A program made the position numbers and the translations under genes. Below the pieces are notes generated by a model that saw only the letters and a program-made list of their open reading frames with translations, was not told the DNA's origin and did no database searches. This document shows, piece by piece, positions 58,881 to 64,000 of a stretch of DNA of 64,000 nucleotides. The stretch lies in the NCBI GenBank assembly GCA_012845835.1, contig JABAKD010000023.1, positions 24,197,046 through 24,261,045 on the forward strand, read 5' to 3'. The stretch is from Undaria pinnatifida. Taxonomy: Eukaryota; Sar; Phaeophyceae; Laminariales; Alariaceae. The stretch's first letter is position 1. Each line of letters opens with the position of its first letter.

Positions 58881-59283
58881 TATCATATGCAGTCGTACTT
58901 CATGTAAAAAAAACACACACGCGTGCAGTTTGTATGTTTTGTACACATAGTAGGCATACTTTTCTCGAAGAGTGTACTATGGAGTTTTGGTCCCTTCGCG
59001 TATCATATGGAACTTCGGTTCCTTGTTGCCCGTGGATAGACTGCACAATGAGACGACTAAGCACAACAACCACGATAAGGACCAAAGCGTAAACCAGAAA
59101 GCCTTGCGGAAGCTAAACAAAAATGCATGCGCCTCGTTACTTCGTCACGCCCCACTGGTATTATATCCCCCGCTATGCCTGGATCTCAACATACTCGAGG
59201 GCGGTCGGTTCGACAAAACATTATGCGTCCGTCAGCATAGCAGCTCCCTTTTCCAACAATGCACACTACCAGTATTTTATATT

Positions 59284-59870
59284 CCCATGGCAATGCCATG
59301 GCACTGCCTTAGGTCTCCAGTGCAGTACCATTACCATGGCCCTTCGTTACCGTTACCATGGCCCTTCATTGCGGTGCTATTGCTATGGCCATTCATTGGA
59401 GTTCCATGGCACTGCCGCAGTGTCAATTGCAATATTATGTTACTGCCATGAATGGCTGTGTATGGCAGTTTCATGGCAATACTATGGTAGTGTGACGGCA
59501 ACGCCATGGCGGTGCCATGATACGCGCCACAGCAATTCTATGACATACCCACGTCATCGCCATGACACGCCACAGAGGTCGACTGCCTTGGTTAGGGTTG
59601 GGGTTGGGGTTGGGGTTAGGGCTACGAGTGCCGTATTACGCCTATGATCGTCTCATGGCAGTACTACGGTACCACCATTGACAATGTCATGTGACTTTTC
59701 CATGGCAATTCCTTGAACGTTTTCATAACAAACCACGGCAACCAGCGCCATGCAAACCGATGGAAATGCCTCGAAAGTCCATGGCAGTGCCATGAAAGTC
59801 CGTCGCGTTGCCATGTCACTGCCATGAAAGCTTATGCTCCATTGAACGTCATGGCACGTCATGGGGACTG
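59284..59870. repeat. CATGG-rich array with telomere-like run (SD2B)
   Basis: The counterpart of 22,336-22,925. GGTTAGGG and GGTTGGG units lie at 59,590-59,621. The opposing CCCTAACCC-type block is at 62,035-62,056. Confidence 0.75.
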
Positions 59871-62561
59871 CCAAGACGGGCTGTAGAAGTTTCAGTATAA
59901 AATAATATACCCACTCCTCAGACTTCGGTGCGCGCCTAATTTTGTTCCCTTATTCTGTATCCGCAACCAACTGACGGGGACCGCATTCCGTTCCTGGTCT
60001 CCACGTCGACCTGCCGCACCCATGTACTTCAGACTGAGATTTGCCGGCACTGGTTGAGCGGAGCATGCCCGTTCGGTGGTAAGTGGGACATCACTCGGTT
60101 GTGTTACGATCTCAAAGTGTACCGTCATTAGTATGACGTCCTGTAGCTGTCGGTCACAAAACTTTTTGCCCGACGAAGTGTTGATACTATTACATGGAAA
60201 ACCTATACAAGCTATTGTACTGCATCGATATTGCGATGAAAACACGTATATCATTTACTATTTGAATGTATAGACTCCACCCCCGGTGCAAGCTATCGCA
60301 GTGATAAAAATCCAGGGCAAGTCTAAGCACGGCCACACGAGATACGTGGAGCCTATCGCCCCGTGCTGGCGAAAAGGCGTGGAACCCGATTATTGCCCAC
60401 AGTACCTGGTTCGTTTTCGCGCTATCCATGCTCACTCCCCTCCTCTCACCGCTCCCTTCTTCGGTGGTACGCGTCTGGCCTTGTTAATTTCCATGTTACC
60501 TGTAGTGAACTGCGCCTTCGCCCACGGTGCACAGGAGCTGAGGACCCTGGCGCTGGACGCGTAAGTAAATGCGCCGGCATACACAGCACATGTTCTGCAG
60601 TAAACATACTAAGGAGAGTGGTTAGGACATGTATTTTGAGGTCCGCTTCAAACCCTGAACGTCGCAAGAAGCTTTCCGGAGGGGGCTTTAGTTCATGTTG
60701 ACACACAATCTTATTCCAGAACAAAGTCTCCGTTCAATGGCGCGATACCTCACCCTGAAGAAAAGTGACGACCTGGAAACCAGCAACAACAGCTCTGTCG
60801 ATTTAGTATACTTGCCGAGAAAGCTAATGCCCCCGGAGGTATGATGTTCGAAGGGCGCTTGTTCCCGTCGTCGAGTCAATACAATTTACCGGCAGAAACA
60901 TATAAGGAAACCTGTCTATTATTAGCATGTCCGCACTTCGAAACATAGGCTTCTCTGTCGTACCGCGTTCGTCTTGTACTGAGCGTCCAATTATATATGG
61001 GAGCGCACGCGTTGAGATTCACATCGCCCACGCACACATGAGCTTTTGCATCGCACCATCTATATTATTTTAGCAGCTTGGGGGCATCATCTAACAGTCT
61101 CATGTCCAACGCCCTCCCTCGTGTATCTCACCTCCACAGGGACCGCACATGCTCCGACGCCACCGGTACCACGGCTGTCCAATTTCCGCAGGTGGTAAGT
61201 ATAGCAGCGCCGAAATGGGGCGCTGCTGTTGTGCAACAGTAGCCGTACGTACCCAGCAGGGCGAATTTTAGGCGTTGTGCTGTTGCGCCAGGGCAACGGC
61301 TCCCGCGAAATCATGCGTACTACGCGCAACACGTGCCGAAGTCGTGTTGAGACTCTACTTTAGAACTGCGGAACACGTTACTGCGTGCAACACGGGCTGG
61401 CGGCCCAAATTGCGCTCAGGTACCCAGTCGTCTCGTTTACTCTAGATTTGCTATTATACCGTCACAACAATCACAAACAAGTCGGCAACAATCAAACATA
61501 GGTAGTCTACACATGTTCTGCTTGGAGTCAAGACCTGGTGCAGTCAGGGACCAAGCAATAATCGCACGCCACGAGCCCTGCGATTGCCCCAAAACTACTT
61601 GCCTCATAATCTGCTTGTTATGATCTTACAGCGCTGTCATCTCGTTTATGTGCTTCATTTGTTTATTCATGTTCCGTTATTATCTACTCCACAGACTAGA
61701 CAATGGTTGGGCAGTGAGGAGAAATGAAATCGTACAAGTAACGAAAGGGCCTGTCGTGTGAACGACATAATGAAATAATGACGTGGGCAGCAGTGCAACG
61801 AAATGCATATCGTAGGCAGCGATTAAGATTAAAAACACAAACCACAAAGGCCCGTTATTATCTACCACGAAGGCAGTCATAGCGAAAGAGCCCTTCCTAT
61901 GAAGAGTTGAAACCCAGGTGGAATACCCATTTTACAGATGTTGTACTAGGGTTTTCACCTCAAAAACAGGAACGATGTTTTTCAACCAATCGCGGGTGAC
62001 TTAAACTATTGGCATTTTCAAAACCATGGAAATAACCCTGACCCTGACCCTAACCCATACGAAATACCGGTCAAAGTGCCCCAGCATGACGTCCTAGTGA
62101 CGTCACTGGGGTGAAACGGTTGGAAAAAAACAATAACGCATCACTGCCAATCGCGTAGTCCGTGTGATATCGTGTACCTGGTACTCTTTACTTTATTTGA
62201 GGCGCTATATGTTTTCGAGTGAAAACGGATCAGGTATATTATACCTGTTTTTGATTATAGCCCCCAAAATATCTCCCGCACATTGGGAATGCATGGGTAT
62301 GTTTCGTTTCTCTTCGTGAGGACTGTGTTCACTCAAAGGGAGCTCGCCTAACAGCCAATAAGAGAGCGTACAACTGCCTTCCAAGATCCGCGCGGCCACC
62401 TTGTTAGGTCTGCTGCCCAAAAGCCACGGACGACTCCCAGAATGAACGTGATCGATGCTCTGCGCCCCTAGAGCGTAGAAGATAGTCTAGAGTTTTAGCT
62501 ATAGTAATATCTCTTGCAACTTACGCCCTCCCCTCCCCCCCCCCCGTTTGATTTCCTACAG

Positions 62562-62599
62562 GCAACTGGCGGTGCGGCGGCATCCTGTCGCGACCAACG
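62562..62599 (+). CDS. Candidate 38-nt exon (SD2B)
   Basis: Identical to 25,638-25,675, including the C tract, the CCTACAG acceptor and the GTAAGT donor. Confidence 0.3.
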
Positions 62600-64000
62600 G
62601 TAAGTCTCGCCGAATTGAGGCATCGTGAACAGAGTCGCGCCTGCTGTATGTAGTACCCCCTTGAACGTCTCTGACAGACGGTACATACGTGAACAGAGTT
62701 GCGTCTGCTGTATGTGGTACCCCCTTGAACGTCATTGACAGACGGTATAATAATACTGTATACAATAGCAATTGCACGTCATGTTGCTCCGATATATGAA
62801 CCTGCGGGCACGGTACAGAAAAACACAATACTATGGGGCGTCCAAGTATCGGTCCGTGAAACATGTAGAAGTACAATACGGGCGATCATCGCTCGCCACG
62901 AGGCCAGGTACGGCAATATTACCGGAGTGAAGCTCCATGAGACGCGTGGCGAACACCCGGGAGCGCTTCACCAACAACGCGCGCCACGACAGTGATGCCA
63001 GGGTACATACAACTTTTGGGCCAATTGTTTCTGATTGACGGTATGATACTGTTAATGTTAACAGTCAACTGAGGAAGTACCCAATACCGTTGAAATCTAG
63101 CTTTTGTTGTGTACATACATGTTTGTTTATTTAGTTACATGACAGATTGTGTTGCTCATCGGGTTAAGCGTACAGTTTTGCTCAAAGACAGTGTTGTTTG
63201 TATGACGTATCGATCTCCCCAAGTGGGAGTTCACAAAAAATAGGTGCACCTATCCTTCAGCAGGCGTCATGCTCCCCTCGTTATGAACATAGTCCTCTCA
63301 CGTACACCCATACCCCCGCGCCCGGTGTTTAGTAAGCCCATCACAGACATCTTACCCACCCGTGTTTCCCCTCCCTTTCTTCACCTCCTTGCTGCCAAGG
63401 TGCAATGCCTGCCGCGACCGCACAGTGTGCGGCTCGAACATGCGGCGACTCTTACCGAGCAACAGGATCGAGTGCTACCGCGCCCCTCGCAGAAACGACA
63501 GTGGCCTCCATGGGTTGGTGCTCGGCAATTCGGCACCTTCTTACGCCATGGATGATGTGGGTGCAGCTATGTCTTCTATGTTTCAGGAGAAATTATTGCC
63601 GATTGAACCGACTCATCGTAGGCGCATTTGAAAGCTTTCGTCCAGTGCCACTGGCACATAGACTACATATCAAACATCATTTTCTTTTTAGCATCCCTTT
63701 TTTTCATCCCAGCTCAGCTCGTGAGAGGTTGTTACCGTCAGCGGCCTTCTGAAAAAGCCATGGTCATATGTGTCTTACCTTCTCCCCCACGGCACGTGCC
63801 CTCGTTTTATCCCGCATAGGCTTCAGCATTTCCACTTTCAGCTTTTTATGCTCGTCGATTTCCATTGAACCGTGCAAATCCACCCTCTCGCGCTGTCCCC
63901 TAGTCAATATTTTGAGCAAAAAAATGTTCCTGCGAGCACGAACACGCACTCGGGAGGATTCGAACCCGACTTTATCAGGGACAAGACTCATGTCCTACTC

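Larger units (their letters stand above)
56208..64000 (+). repeat. Segmental duplication SD2, copy B (continues past window)
   Basis: Colinear with 19,770-27,075. It keeps the R repeat, the CATGG array, both telomere-like runs and the candidate exons. Its differences are listed under the individual features. Confidence 0.95.

Overview
The window is nuclear DNA of a eukaryote. It has spliceosomal GT-AG introns, base composition near one half GC, very long microsatellites, interstitial telomere-like motifs, LTR and DNA transposon remains, and almost no long intact genes. A brown alga or another stramenopile is my leading guess, from the long introns, the Copia gag 'CSLHNTNRHDNSDC' module and the repeat load. 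No single gene proves it, and other algae or a lower fungus are possible. Nothing here looks prokaryotic: there are no operons, CRISPR arrays, rRNA or tRNA genes.

Layout. 1-1,600: 3' end of a spliced gene whose intron carries a dispersed repeat. 1,600-5,280: a deleted Helitron-like element encoding a helitron-type N-terminal domain and an OTU cysteine protease, ending near a perfect GC hairpin. 5,346-6,229: about 0.9 kb of (TAA)n. 6,246-14,100: segment SD1A, with decayed ORFs (one KDZ-transposase-like) and a 27-bp minisatellite. 14.1-19.8 kb: unrecognised spacer. 19,770-27,075: segment SD2A, with candidate spliced exons, telomere-like motifs and CATGG-rich arrays. 27.1-37.2 kb: accessory DNA with small candidate ORFs. 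37.2-38.5 kb: the same minisatellite in inverted orientation. 38.5-40.6 kb: a degenerate duplicated 0.7-kb module. 40,629-54,150: SD1B, split by a complete 4.9-kb Copia-type LTR element at 43,232-48,137. 54.2-56.2 kb: a minus-strand acidic-tailed ORF and a G-rich repeat block. 56,208-64,000: SD2B, carrying a 500-bp TIR element absent from SD2A and running off the window end.

SD1A then SD2A, and SD1B then SD2B, lie in the same order and orientation at an offset of about 34-37 kb. The window is therefore best read as a large, diverged direct duplication, with each copy modified afterwards by transposon insertion, minisatellite expansion and small indels. The paired copies give direct empty-site evidence for two insertions. 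Most proteins described are fragments of mobile elements or decayed genes, so little can be said about genes working together as a pathway.
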